From: Ruminococcus_G sp050944415
GTDB taxonomy: Bacteria > Bacillota > Clostridia > Lachnospirales > Lachnospiraceae
Length of the DNA: 18,485 bases
Direction: 5' to 3'
Assembly: GCA_050944415.1 (NCBI GenBank)
Contig: JBMNRA010000055.1
Span: 1-18,485 of the forward strand
Shown here: positions 6,706 to 15,250 of the stretch, in pieces
How positions within the stretch are numbered: position 1 is the stretch's first letter
Layout of the letters: every line of letters starts with the position of its first letter
Notes under the pieces: model-generated
Databases searched by the model: none
What the model saw: only the letters and a program-made list of their open reading frames with translations
What the model was told of the DNA's origin: nothing
Position numbers and translations under genes: made by a program

Positions 6706-6728
6706 GAGTCCAGATAGGAGGTAGATTC

Positions 6729-9245
6729 ATGAATTTTGGCAAAAATCAGACTTTAAAAAAGAAAACAGACCTGGCCACTTCCGCTCCTATGTTTGGCAGG
6801 AAAGCGGGATTTTCTTTTTTAAAGGCACTATTTCTCGCACTGATCGCCTCTGGTGTTATCTGTATCTGCCTTGTGGCAGGTGTTGTCAAAGGACTGATTG
6901 ACAGTGCTCCCAATATTAATGATGTCAATATTATGCCCAGCGGCTACGCCACTTTGGTATATGACGCTAACGGGAATCAGCTTCAGAGGTTATCATCCTC
7001 TTCATCCAACCGGACCTCCGTGTCCATCGACAAAATTCCCGAAGATATGCAGCATGCCATCGTAGCCATCGAGGATGAACGCTTTTATGAACACAATGGC
7101 ATAGACGTACGCGGCATCCTTCGGGCTTTCGTAAAAGGGGTCACCAATGGCTTTAACTTTGACGAAGGCGCCAGCACACTTACACAACAGCTGCTGAAAA
7201 ACAATGTTTTCACCAACTGGACAAACGAAGGAAAAATAGAACGGTTCAAACGAAAATTTCAGGAACAGTACCTGGCCCTTCAGCTGGAGGCTTCTCTGAC
7301 GGCCCAGGGAAAAAATACCAAAGACGTCATTATGGAAAATTACCTGAACACCATCAATTTCGGCGCGGGGACTTACGGTGTGCAGGCGGCGTCCATGCGG
7401 TATTTCAGCAAAAATGTAAACGAATTGACACTTTCTGAATGCTGTGTTCTGGCTGCTATTCCCCAGAATCCTACCCGGTATAATCCCATCAACCATCCTG
7501 ATGAAAATGCACAGCGCCGTGAGCGCGTTTTGCAGAACATGCTGGATCAGGGTTATATCACCCAGACCGAATACGACGAAGCTCTGACGGATAATGTCTA
7601 TGAAAGGATCCAGGAATCAGAAGCTGCTCTTCCGGAAGAAGCGCCTTATTCCTACTTTATTGACGAATTGATCGAACAGGTTATCGAAGATCTGCAGATT
7701 CAAAAAGGATACACTGAAGTCCAGGCCAGAAACGCGCTTTACAGCGGCGGCCTTCGGATTTATACAACGCAGGATCCCGTGATCCAGGAAATCTGTGACG
7801 AAGAATATGCGGATCCGGACAATTTCCCGGCGGACAGCCAGATCGGCATCGACTGGGCTTTATCCGTAGAAAAAGCTAACGGAAAAACGCAGCACTACAG
7901 CGTGGAAATGATGCGTCTTTATTTTCAGAATACCGACCCTGATTTCGAACTGCTCTTTGATTCCGAGGAAGAGGCTCAGAGTTATATCGATGCTTATAAA
8001 GCCAGCGTTGTGCTGCCCGGAGAAAGCATCATTGCCGAACGGACCAGCTTTTCACCCCAGCCCCAGTCTTCGCTGACTGTCATGGATCAGCGTACCGGCT
8101 ATGTAAAGGCAATCGTGGGGGGCCGCGGTGAAAAAACTGCCAGTCTGACGTTGAACAGAGCCACCAACACCTACCGGCAGCCCGGTTCCACCTTCAAAAT
8201 CCTTTCCACCTATGCTCCGGCTCTGGATAAAGGAATGACACTGGCAACCACTTTTGTGGATGCACCTTATGAATATTCTGACGGCACAAGAGTGCGGAAC
8301 TGGCTGAATGACTCCTACAACGGGCCTACCACCATACGTTACGCCATAGAACAGTCTATCAACGTTGTAGCCGTCAAATGTCTGACAGAAATCACACCCC
8401 AGGCGGGGTTTGACTACCTGAAGAAATTCGGTTTCAGCAATCTGGTAGAATCTGAAACCATTAACGGACAGATATTCTCTGATATCCATCAGCCTCTGGC
8501 TCTTGGCGGAATTACCTATGGTGTTTCCAATCTGGAACTGACGGCAGCCTATGCTGCTCTTGCCAACGGAGGCACTTATATCAAACCCATGTTTTATACC
8601 AGAATACTGGACGCGGAAGGTAATGTCGTTCTGGAAAACACACCTCAGACTACTACCGTTACGAAAGAAAGTACGGCTTATCTTCTTACCAGCGCCATGG
8701 AAGATGTTGTCAGCGAAGGTACGGGAACCAATCTGCAGCTGGATGACATGACAGTGGCCGGAAAGACCGGTACTACTTCCGCTTACAATGACGTCTGGTT
8801 CGCAGGCTATACCCCATATTACACATGCGCGGTATGGGCCGGCTATGATAACAATGAAAATCTGTCCCCGGAAGGAATCGGGCGCAGTTATCACCAGATC
8901 TTATGGAGAAAGATCATGAACCGTATTCATGAAAATCTTCCGGATGTGGATTTTCAAATGCCGGACAGTGTAACGGAAGCCACTGTCTGTGAAATCTCCG
9001 GCAAACTGGCCTCATCAGGTTGTCCCACCGTTACCGAATATTTTGAAAAAGCCACACTTCCAACGGAACGATGTACCTCTCACAGAGGATATTCGGATTA
9101 TGACGATTCAGAAAATTCTTCCGCGCCCTCCGGTCCGGGATCGGAAAACTTCGTTTCATCCCGGGAAGAGGATGAAGAGAATGAAAACGGCTACGACAGC
9201 TATGACGGCTATGATGATTATGATGATGGGTCTGGCAACTGGTAA
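6729..9245 (+). CDS. Class A penicillin-binding protein (PBP1A-type transglycosylase/transpeptidase)
   Basis: This bifunctional enzyme polymerises and cross-links peptidoglycan outside the membrane. The protein has 838 aa. A basic cytoplasmic tail is followed by a membrane anchor at about residues 28-53. The GT51 domain follows, with the catalytic-Glu motif EDERFYEHNGID (first Glu about 115), GASTLTQQLLKN and the ENYLN segment. The transpeptidase domain has the SxxK motif STFK (Ser487), the SxN motif SIN (Ser543) and KTGT (Lys679). A Cys-containing C-terminal segment resembles PBP1A proteins. The last roughly 60 residues are low-complexity and strongly acidic (Asp/Glu with Tyr, Gly and Ser). 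The GGAGG site 7 nt before the ATG supports the start. It is a single-gene unit ending at a strong terminator. Confidence 0.95.
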   Translation: MNFGKNQTLKKKTDLATSAPMFGRKAGFSFLKALFLALIASGVICICLVAGVVKGLIDSAPNINDVNIMPSGYATLVYDANGNQLQRLSSSSSNRTSVSIDKIPEDMQHAIVAIEDERFYEHNGIDVRGILRAFVKGVTNGFNFDEGASTLTQQLLKNNVFTNWTNEGKIERFKRKFQEQYLALQLEASLTAQGKNTKDVIMENYLNTINFGAGTYGVQAASMRYFSKNVNELTLSECCVLAAIPQNPTRYNPINHPDENAQRRERVLQNMLDQGYITQTEYDEALTDNVYERIQESEAALPEEAPYSYFIDELIEQVIEDLQIQKGYTEVQARNALYSGGLRIYTTQDPVIQEICDEEYADPDNFPADSQIGIDWALSVEKANGKTQHYSVEMMRLYFQNTDPDFELLFDSEEEAQSYIDAYKASVVLPGESIIAERTSFSPQPQSSLTVMDQRTGYVKAIVGGRGEKTASLTLNRATNTYRQPGSTFKILSTYAPALDKGMTLATTFVDAPYEYSDGTRVRNWLNDSYNGPTTIRYAIEQSINVVAVKCLTEITPQAGFDYLKKFGFSNLVESETINGQIFSDIHQPLALGGITYGVSNLELTAAYAALANGGTYIKPMFYTRILDAEGNVVLENTPQTTTVTKESTAYLLTSAMEDVVSEGTGTNLQLDDMTVAGKTGTTSAYNDVWFAGYTPYYTCAVWAGYDNNENLSPEGIGRSYHQILWRKIMNRIHENLPDVDFQMPDSVTEATVCEISGKLASSGCPTVTEYFEKATLPTERCTSHRGYSDYDDSENSSAPSGPGSENFVSSREEDEENENGYDSYDGYDDYDDGSGNW

Positions 9246-9282
9246 GTCAGACAGGACAGCCGCCTGTCAGGCGTATTACGAA

Positions 9283-9329
9283 AAAAAAGATAACGGAATC
9301 TCCGCAAAGGAGATCCCGTTATCTTTTTT
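9283..9329. terminator. Bidirectional intrinsic terminator between the PBP gene and glk
   Basis: A long hairpin: A6 plus GATAACGG, one mismatch (9297 against 9315), then ATCTCC (9298-9303), loop GCAAA, GGAGAT (9309-9314), then CCGTTATC and T6. The A and T tracts flank the stem symmetrically, so it can terminate both the rightward PBP transcript and the leftward glk transcript, whose stop is 13 bp away. A second GACAGG/CCTGTC stem lies just upstream, around 9250-9270. Confidence 0.92.
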
Positions 9330-9341
9330 GACCTCATACCT

Positions 9342-10277
9342 TTAATCCAGTACCAGTTTTGCCGTTCCGTAAATTCCCGCGTCATTGCCAAGAGTGGCCA
9401 GCACAATGGGAATATTCTTGCAGGCGGGAAACGCATCTCTTCGGAAATACGGTTCTATCACAGAGACCAGCACTTCCCCTGCCTTGGAGACACCTCCGCC
9501 AATGACAATCCGTTCCGGATCCACTACACAGGAAAAAATAGCCAATGCATTCCCCAGATATTCTCCAAACTTTCTCACCACACGGGAAGCCAGAAGGTCT
9601 TCCTGCTTATAGGCATCGAAAACGTCCTTTGCCGTAATTTTTTCTCTCCGAAGGAGGGAGTCCTCATCGGAAGATTCCAGTTCTTTTCTGGCCAGTCTGA
9701 CTACCCCCGTCGCAGCAGCCATCTGTTCCAGGCAGCCATAATTTCCGCAGTTGCAGCGTTCCGTTTCCTTTGGCTCCACGCAGGCATGACCGATCTCTCC
9801 GGCCGCACCGTGGGCTCCTGCAATAATCCTGCCATTTACAATTATACCGCCGCCCACGCCGGTCCCAAGGGTAACCATAATCAGGTTTCGACAGCCCTTT
9901 GCCGCTCCCTGCCACATTTCACCAAGAGCCGCCACATTGGCATCGTTTCCCGCTTTAACCGGCAAATGTAAAAGTTCTTCCAACTCGCGCACCAGATGTT
10001 TATATCCCCAGTGCAGATTAACTGCCCGGGAAACCTCGCCCTCATCGTTGACAGGACCAGGAACACCGATGCCTATACCCTGCACATCCTGACGGCTGAT
10101 GCCCAGAGCTTCCATCTTTTTCTCTACTTCTTTCGCTGCGTCAGGAATAATATATTTTCCATTCTCTTCCAGCCGGGTGGGAATTTCCCATTTTTCCAGG
10201 AGCGTTCCCTCCGTCAGAAAACATCCCAGTTTGATGGTGGTTCCGCCCACATCAATACCAAAACAGTACCGCTTCAT
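9342..10277 (-). CDS. glk: ROK-family glucokinase
   Basis: Phosphorylates glucose with ATP to glucose-6-phosphate, in the cytosol. The protein has 311 aa. The N-terminal phosphate motif is GIDVGGTTIKLG; GNDANVAALGE carries the catalytic Asp; GTGVGGGIIVNG follows. The ROK zinc-binding signature is CNCGNYGCLE, preceded by GEIGHACVE. The ATG at 10277 follows the hprK stop by 5 nt, with GAGGAG overlapping the end of hprK, so the two are an operon. Pairing with HPr kinase, which senses glycolytic intermediates, fits a carbon-uptake role. Glucose is inferred as substrate; other ROK kinases use mannose or N-acetylated sugars. Confidence 0.92.
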   Translation of the reverse strand: MKRYCFGIDVGGTTIKLGCFLTEGTLLEKWEIPTRLEENGKYIIPDAAKEVEKKMEALGISRQDVQGIGIGVPGPVNDEGEVSRAVNLHWGYKHLVRELEELLHLPVKAGNDANVAALGEMWQGAAKGCRNLIMVTLGTGVGGGIIVNGRIIAGAHGAAGEIGHACVEPKETERCNCGNYGCLEQMAAATGVVRLARKELESSDEDSLLRREKITAKDVFDAYKQEDLLASRVVRKFGEYLGNALAIFSCVVDPERIVIGGGVSKAGEVLVSVIEPYFRRDAFPACKNIPIVLATLGNDAGIYGTAKLVLD

Positions 10278-10282
10278 GAAAA

Positions 10283-11215
10283 TTATTCTCCTCTTTTCTT
10301 CATCATATTGGCCTGCACACGATTATAAAGTTCCTGCGCGGCATTGTATCCCATTTTCTTCTGGCGGTGATTCATGGCAGCCGCTTCAACGATAAGGGCC
10401 AGGTTTCTTCCCGGACGTATCGGTATCTCATGTCTGGCCACACGGTTTCCGAGAAACTCCGTATATTTCTGTTCCAGTCCCAAACGGTCATACTCTTTAT
10501 CGCGGTCCCACTCTTCCATTTGAATCACCAGATCGATAGACTGTGTATTCTTAACACTTCCCACACCAAACAGAGTTTTAACGTCAATGATTCCAATTCC
10601 CCGGAGTTCGATAAAATGGCGGGTGATATCCGGAGCGGATCCTACCAGTGTTTCATCACTCACCTTGCGGATTTCAACGACATCATCGCTTACGAGACGA
10701 TGGCCTCTTTTTACCAGCTCCAACGCAGCTTCACTTTTTCCGATTCCGCTTTCACCCATAATCAGAACCCCTTCACCGTATACATCCACCAGAACACCGT
10801 GAATGGAAATGCAGGGCGCCAGCTGTACATTCAGCCACCGGATAATCTCCGCCATAAAGTTGGAGGTAGTCCTCTCCGACACAAGCGTCGGAACCCGGTA
10901 CTTTTCCGCCAGCGCCAGCATATCTTCATCCGGCGTTGTCTTCGTTGTAAATACAACACAGGGAATTCCCTTGGAAATAAATCCCTCATAAGATTTTATT
11001 TTTTCTTCCCGGCTCAGCCGCATCAGGTACGTATATTCCACATAGCCGATAATCTGTACACGTTCTGTCGCAAAATGTTCCAGATAGCCGGCCAGCTGCA
11101 GGGCCGGCCGGTTGATATCCGGCATCGTAATCTCGATCTCATCTATGTCAATTTCCGGCGTCATATTTTTCAGATTCAGAGTTTCAATTATTTTACTTAA
11201 TTTAACTGCTTTCAT
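10283..11215 (-). CDS. hprK: HPr kinase/phosphorylase
   Basis: Phosphorylates HPr on Ser46 in response to glycolytic intermediates and reverses it with inorganic phosphate. P-Ser-HPr is the co-repressor of CcpA in Firmicutes. The protein has 310 aa. The N-terminal domain spans about 1-130. The kinase domain has the conserved HGV near 139, Walker A GESGIGKS (154-161, Lys160), LVSDDVVEI, and the HprK signature ELRGIGIIDVKTLFG. GGAGA lies before the ATG at 11215. It has its own promoter and a candidate cre site in the leader, and is followed by glk. Confidence 0.96.
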   Translation of the reverse strand: MKAVKLSKIIETLNLKNMTPEIDIDEIEITMPDINRPALQLAGYLEHFATERVQIIGYVEYTYLMRLSREEKIKSYEGFISKGIPCVVFTTKTTPDEDMLALAEKYRVPTLVSERTTSNFMAEIIRWLNVQLAPCISIHGVLVDVYGEGVLIMGESGIGKSEAALELVKRGHRLVSDDVVEIRKVSDETLVGSAPDITRHFIELRGIGIIDVKTLFGVGSVKNTQSIDLVIQMEEWDRDKEYDRLGLEQKYTEFLGNRVARHEIPIRPGRNLALIVEAAAMNHRQKKMGYNAAQELYNRVQANMMKKRGE

Positions 11216-11228
11216 TGGGATTCTCCTT

Positions 11229-11243
11229 TTTAAGCGTTCTCAA
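11229..11243 (-). promoter_or_regulatory. Candidate CcpA operator (cre) in the hprK leader
   Basis: The minus-strand 15-mer TTGAGAACGCTTAAA matches the published cre consensus WTGAAARCGYTTWNN at all defined positions but one (G for A at position 5). The outer halves are near-palindromic (TTTGAG/CTTAAA). It lies about 10-20 nt downstream of the predicted transcription start and directly upstream of the GGAGA ribosome binding site, where bound CcpA could block elongation. Confidence 0.5.
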
Positions 11244-11256
11244 AGTATCTTTTTTT

Positions 11257-11286
11257 AGTATAACACAGGACTTCACTGCCCTTCAA
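11257..11286 (-). promoter_or_regulatory. Promoter of hprK-glk
   Basis: The -35 is TTGAAG (11286-11281), the spacer is 18 nt and the -10 is TATACT (11262-11257) with an extended TGT before it. The -35 overlaps the uvrC stop codon. No terminator separates uvrC from this promoter, so some readthrough from ftsH-uvrC is likely. Confidence 0.6.
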
Positions 11287-13142
11287 CATTCCTTCTTCTC
11301 TTCCCCGTGAAAAAATTTATAGACACTGGCTGCGCTTCCTGCATTCATGGACGGTACGCCGGCAAGCTCCTCCGGTGAAGCGTCTCTGATCCTCTCAATG
11401 GACTGGAAATACTTCATCAGAGCCTTTCTCCGGGCAGGGCCGATACCGTCAATATCATCCAGCAGGGAATGCACCTGCCCTTTGCTTCTCAGCAGCCGGT
11501 GATATTCAATGGCGAAACGATGGGCTTCATCCTGTATCCTGGTAATCAGCTGAAATCCCTGAGAACTGTGATCAATGGGAATTTCCTCGTTGCGATAATA
11601 AAGTCCTCTGGTTCGGTGACGGTCATCTTTCACCATACCGCAGACTGGTATGGATAATCCCAGCTTTTTCAACACTTCACAGGCGACATTCACCTGACCG
11701 CGTCCTCCATCCATCATAATCAGATCTGGGAAGCGCACAAAACTGCCCAGCTCTTTTTCCGCTTCTTTTTCTTCCAAACCTCTGGTAAATCTTCTGGTCA
11801 GCACTTCTTCCATGCTGGCGTAATCATTGGGCCCCATAACAGATTTTATCTTAAATTTCCGGTAATCGCTTCGTTTCGGTTTCCCCTTTTCATAGACAAT
11901 CATAGAACCAACAGATTCAAAACCGCTGGTATTGGAAATATCGTAAGCTTCAATTCTGTTCAGCCCGGGAAGATCAAGCCAGCCGGCAATCTCTTTCAAA
12001 GCGCCGATAGTTCTTCCTTCCTCCCTTTTCAGTCTTTCCCGGTCCTGATCCAACACCATTTTCGCATTCTGCCAGGCCAGTTCCACCAGCTTCTCTTTCG
12101 TTCCTTTCCTCGGCACCCGGATATGCACCCGCTGACCCCGTATCTTGGTCAGCCACTCTTCCAGCAGTTCTTTCTCTTCAATTTCGTATTGTATCATCAG
12201 CTCCCGGGGAATAAAGGGAGTTCCGGAATAAAACTGCTTCAGAAAACTGGAGAGTATCTGATCTTTCCTGTCCTCCCTGGCCACTCTCAGATAAAAATGA
12301 TCTCTTCCGATCAGCTTGCCCTCCCGCACAAAAAATACCTGGGCAACCGCGTCATTTTCATCAACGGCCAGTGCGATGATATCTTTGTCTTCTCCGTCAC
12401 TGCCCGTAATTTTCTGCCGTTCTCCGATGCGGCGCACACTGTTCATCAGATCTCGGCACTCCGCAGCCTCTTCAAAACGCAGCTCTTCTGATGCCTGCTG
12501 CATCTTTTTCTCCAGATCTTTCAGAATATCTTTATAGTTTCCATTCAGAAAACCGATGGCATCATCAATATGCCTCCGATAATCCTCCCTGGAAATATAC
12601 CCCTGGCAGGGCGCCGGACACTGACCGATATGATAGTACAGACAGGGTCTGTCTTTTCCCTGATCCCTGGGCAGATTCCGGCTGCAAGTCCGGATCCGGT
12701 ACAGTTTCCTGATCAGCTCTATGGCATCTTTCACTGCTCCCGCACTTGGATAGGGACCGTAATACCTGCTTTTATCCTTCTGCATCCTCCTGGCAAACAG
12801 CACCCGGGGATAGTCTTCCCCTACGGTCACTTTAATAAACGGATAGCTCTTGTCATCTTTCAGCATGGTATTATATTTTGGCCTGTGTTCCTTGATCAGG
12901 TTGCACTCCAACACCAGTGCTTCCAGCTCAGAGTCCGTCACAATATATTCGAACCGGGTGATTTTCGTCACCATCCGCTCAATCTTAACTCCTTTATTGC
13001 GGCTGCTTTGAAAATACTGTCTCACCCGGTTCTTTAAGCTGACTGCTTTCCCCACATATATAATTTCATCTTTGGGTCCATGCATAATATAGACTCCCGG
13101 CTTAGCCGGGAGTTTTTTTAATTCTTCTTCCAGATTAAACAT
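11283..13142 (-). CDS. uvrC: Excinuclease ABC subunit C (UvrC)
   Basis: The dual-incision nuclease of nucleotide excision repair, acting with UvrA and UvrB. The protein has 619 aa from the ATG at 13142; a GTG one codon earlier is possible. The N-terminal GIY-YIG domain begins at PGVYIM and IIYVGKA. Four cysteines spaced through TCSRN...RPCLYY...GQCPAPC match the iron-sulfur site known in UvrC. A UVR coiled-coil lies near 200-235 (EELRFEEAAECRDLM). The RNase H-like C-terminal nuclease has AYDISN and MMDGGRGQ aspartates, and tandem helix-hairpin-helix motifs (DIDGIGPARR, LAGVPSMN) follow. It overlaps ftsH by 8 nt and has only a weak ribosome binding site, suggesting coupling. Confidence 0.96.
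   Translation of the reverse strand: MFNLEEELKKLPAKPGVYIMHGPKDEIIYVGKAVSLKNRVRQYFQSSRNKGVKIERMVTKITRFEYIVTDSELEALVLECNLIKEHRPKYNTMLKDDKSYPFIKVTVGEDYPRVLFARRMQKDKSRYYGPYPSAGAVKDAIELIRKLYRIRTCSRNLPRDQGKDRPCLYYHIGQCPAPCQGYISREDYRRHIDDAIGFLNGNYKDILKDLEKKMQQASEELRFEEAAECRDLMNSVRRIGERQKITGSDGEDKDIIALAVDENDAVAQVFFVREGKLIGRDHFYLRVAREDRKDQILSSFLKQFYSGTPFIPRELMIQYEIEEKELLEEWLTKIRGQRVHIRVPRKGTKEKLVELAWQNAKMVLDQDRERLKREEGRTIGALKEIAGWLDLPGLNRIEAYDISNTSGFESVGSMIVYEKGKPKRSDYRKFKIKSVMGPNDYASMEEVLTRRFTRGLEEKEAEKELGSFVRFPDLIMMDGGRGQVNVACEVLKKLGLSIPVCGMVKDDRHRTRGLYYRNEEIPIDHSSQGFQLITRIQDEAHRFAIEYHRLLRSKGQVHSLLDDIDGIGPARRKALMKYFQSIERIRDASPEELAGVPSMNAGSAASVYKFFHGEEKKEC
13093..13119 (+). terminator. Terminator-shaped hairpin on the plus strand inside uvrC
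   Basis: On the plus strand a perfect 9-bp stem ACTCCCGGC / GCCGGGAGT (13093-13101 with 13105-13113) encloses a TTA loop and is followed by T6. It has every feature of a rho-independent terminator, but oriented against uvrC. On the coding strand it spans about codons 10-17 of uvrC (LPAKPGVY). It may stop antisense transcription or slow early uvrC translation; alternatively it is a by-product of codon choice. Confidence 0.5.
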
Positions 13143-15033
13143 CACTTACTGTTCCGGATTCTTCTTCCGGTATTCCTTTCACTTCATGGAATATTTTCAT
13201 AAATTCTTTTCCTGTTATGGTTTCTCTTTCAATCAAGAATTCTGCAATTTTATCCAACGCTTCACGATTTTCCGTCAGCGCCTTCTTCGCCTTCTCATAG
13301 GAATCATGGAGCAGCTTCATCACTTCATGATCAATCTCTGTGGCTGTATCATCCCCGCAATTCAGAACTGTCCGTCCGTCCAGATACTGATTCTCGGCAC
13401 TGGCCAAACCCATCAGACCGAATTTTTCAGACATACCGTACTGCGTAATCATGGCTCTGGCTACCTGAGTGGCTTTCTCAATATCGTTGGCCGCCCCTGT
13501 CGTTACGTTGCCGAAGACGATCTCCTCGGCGGCACGTCCCGCCAGAAGTCCCACCAGCATAGCTTCCAGTTCACTTTTTGTATTCAGATACTTCTCTTCT
13601 TCCGGAACCTGCATGACATATCCCAGAGCTCCCATGGTACGGGGAACAATTGTAATTTTCTGTACCGGCTCCGCATCTTTCTGCAGCGCACTTAAAAGCG
13701 CATGACCTACTTCGTGGTAAGAAACAATTTTTCGTTCTTCCTGGCTGAGGATCCGATCCTTTTTCTCTTTTCCCACCAAAACTACTTCAACAGCTTCATA
13801 CAGATCTTTCTGGGACACGGCTTTCCTTTTATTTTTCACCGCCAGAATAGCTGCTTCATTGATCATATTTGCCAGATCCGACCCTACAGCTCCGGATGTT
13901 GCCAGAGCAATGGCATCCAGATCCACAGTCTCATCCATGGCCACATTTTTTGCATGTACTTTCAGAATGTTGACTCTTCCCTTCAGATCAGGTCTGTCTA
14001 CGATAACACGCCGGTCAAATCGCCCGGGACGAAGCAGCGCCGGATCCAAAACTTCCGGACGGTTGGTAGCCGCCAGAATCAGAAGTCCTTTGGACGTATC
14101 AAAACCATCCATTTCAGCCAACAGCTGATTCAGAGTCTGCTCCCGTTCGTCATTGCCCCCTCCGTACCGGCTGTCACGGCTCTTTCCAATGGCATCAATC
14201 TCGTCAATAAAGATAATACAGGGAGCGTTTTTCTTGGCCTCCTCGAAAAGATCCCTGACACGGGACGCACCGACGCCCACGAACATCTCCACAAAATCAG
14301 ATCCTGACAGTGAGAAAAAGGGCACATGAGCTTCACCGGCCACTGCTTTGGCAAGAAGCGTCTTGCCGGTACCAGGCGGGCCAACCAGAAGTGCTCCTTT
14401 GGGAAGCTTGGCGCCGATCTCCGTGTATTTGGCCGGATTATGAAGAAAATCCACCACTTCCTGCAGAGACTCCTTGGCTTCATCCTGTCCCGCCACATCC
14501 TTGAAGGTGACTCCCGTTTCCTTTTGAACATAGGCCTTGGCTTTGCTTTTTCCAATACCCATGACGCCTCCGCTCTTATTCATATGGCGCATCAAAAAGG
14601 ACAGTCCCACAAACATAATCACAATGGGAAGTACAATACTTAAAAGCGCAGACAGAATGGACGCGGCCATATTGGGCTCCTGCTGCTCAAAGACAATTCC
14701 CGTTCCCTCCAGTCTTTCCGTCAGAGCGGTACTGTCCTCCATGGCAATAGTAGTATATTGAAACTCAATGCCTTTGATTTTCTGCTCTTTCGGCGTGATG
14801 GTCAGATGATCGGACTCCATGACAACTTCCTTGACTTCGTCATTTTCCACCATCTCAATAAACTGATCATAAGTAATCTGCTGACTTGTCGAACCGCCTA
14901 AATATACGCTGAAAATGTTCCAGAACAACAGTGTGACAAGGGTGCAGATTAAAAGAATAAGCAGGGACTGCCTGTTTTTCGGTCCGTTTCCTCCAGGCCC
15001 GTCCGGCTTTGAATTTTTCTGGTTTTGATCCAT
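13135..15033 (-). CDS. ftsH: ATP-dependent zinc metalloprotease FtsH
   Basis: A membrane-anchored AAA+ protease that degrades misfolded membrane proteins and regulatory proteins. The protein has 632 aa. Membrane segments lie near 22-45 and 123-148, enclosing an external domain of about 80 residues. The AAA domain has Walker A GPPGTGKT (218-225), Walker B IIFIDEIDAIG, and the SRH region ATNRPEVLDPALLRPGRFDRR. The zinc protease motif is HEVGH (440-444). A strong GGAGG lies before the ATG at 15033. It has its own promoter, and the 5' leader carries a CCGGAA/TTCCGG stem (15053-15058 with 15067-15072). It is followed by uvrC with an 8-nt overlap. Confidence 0.97.
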   Translation of the reverse strand: MDQNQKNSKPDGPGGNGPKNRQSLLILLICTLVTLLFWNIFSVYLGGSTSQQITYDQFIEMVENDEVKEVVMESDHLTITPKEQKIKGIEFQYTTIAMEDSTALTERLEGTGIVFEQQEPNMAASILSALLSIVLPIVIMFVGLSFLMRHMNKSGGVMGIGKSKAKAYVQKETGVTFKDVAGQDEAKESLQEVVDFLHNPAKYTEIGAKLPKGALLVGPPGTGKTLLAKAVAGEAHVPFFSLSGSDFVEMFVGVGASRVRDLFEEAKKNAPCIIFIDEIDAIGKSRDSRYGGGNDEREQTLNQLLAEMDGFDTSKGLLILAATNRPEVLDPALLRPGRFDRRVIVDRPDLKGRVNILKVHAKNVAMDETVDLDAIALATSGAVGSDLANMINEAAILAVKNKRKAVSQKDLYEAVEVVLVGKEKKDRILSQEERKIVSYHEVGHALLSALQKDAEPVQKITIVPRTMGALGYVMQVPEEEKYLNTKSELEAMLVGLLAGRAAEEIVFGNVTTGAANDIEKATQVARAMITQYGMSEKFGLMGLASAENQYLDGRTVLNCGDDTATEIDHEVMKLLHDSYEKAKKALTENREALDKIAEFLIERETITGKEFMKIFHEVKGIPEEESGTVSDV

Positions 15034-15083
15034 ATTTATCCTCCTTGTAACCCCGGAATCTCAGGCTTCCGGATACCCTTTTC

Positions 15084-15112
15084 ATTATAAAGACACGAGT
15101 TCGATAAATCAA
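15084..15112 (-). promoter_or_regulatory. Promoter of ftsH-uvrC
   Basis: The -35 is TTGATT (15112-15107), the spacer is 17 nt and the -10 is TATAAT (15089-15084). The leader is roughly 45 nt and includes a 6-bp hairpin. No CIRCE or CtsR-type operator is visible. Confidence 0.7.
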
Positions 15113-15175
15113 TACGGATATTGTGAAATTACCGACACATTTCTAAACTTTTCCTAAAAAAATTCCTTTTCTGTC

Positions 15176-15205
15176 TAGCACTATGGTTATATCCTGTAGT
15201 ATACT
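15176..15205 (+). promoter_or_regulatory. Tentative promoter of the UPF0371 gene
   Basis: The best -10 is TATACT (15200-15205), but the matching -35 (TAGCAC at 18 nt) is poor. An alternative is TTGTGA (15121-15126), 17 nt, then TAAACT (15144-15149). Neither is decisive. Confidence 0.3.
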
Positions 15206-15250
15206 GTTTTCGTACGCAAAACATACCAAACAGGATAGGATGATAAATAT

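Noticed and set aside
8052..8894. Minus-strand open frame of 280 codons opposite the PBP gene
   Set aside because: It lies wholly inside the transpeptidase domain in the other strand and has no family features.
14130..14555. Minus-strand frame overlapping the AAA domain of ftsH
   Set aside because: It is an out-of-frame reading of ftsH; the ftsH frame is intact through Walker A, Walker B and SRH.
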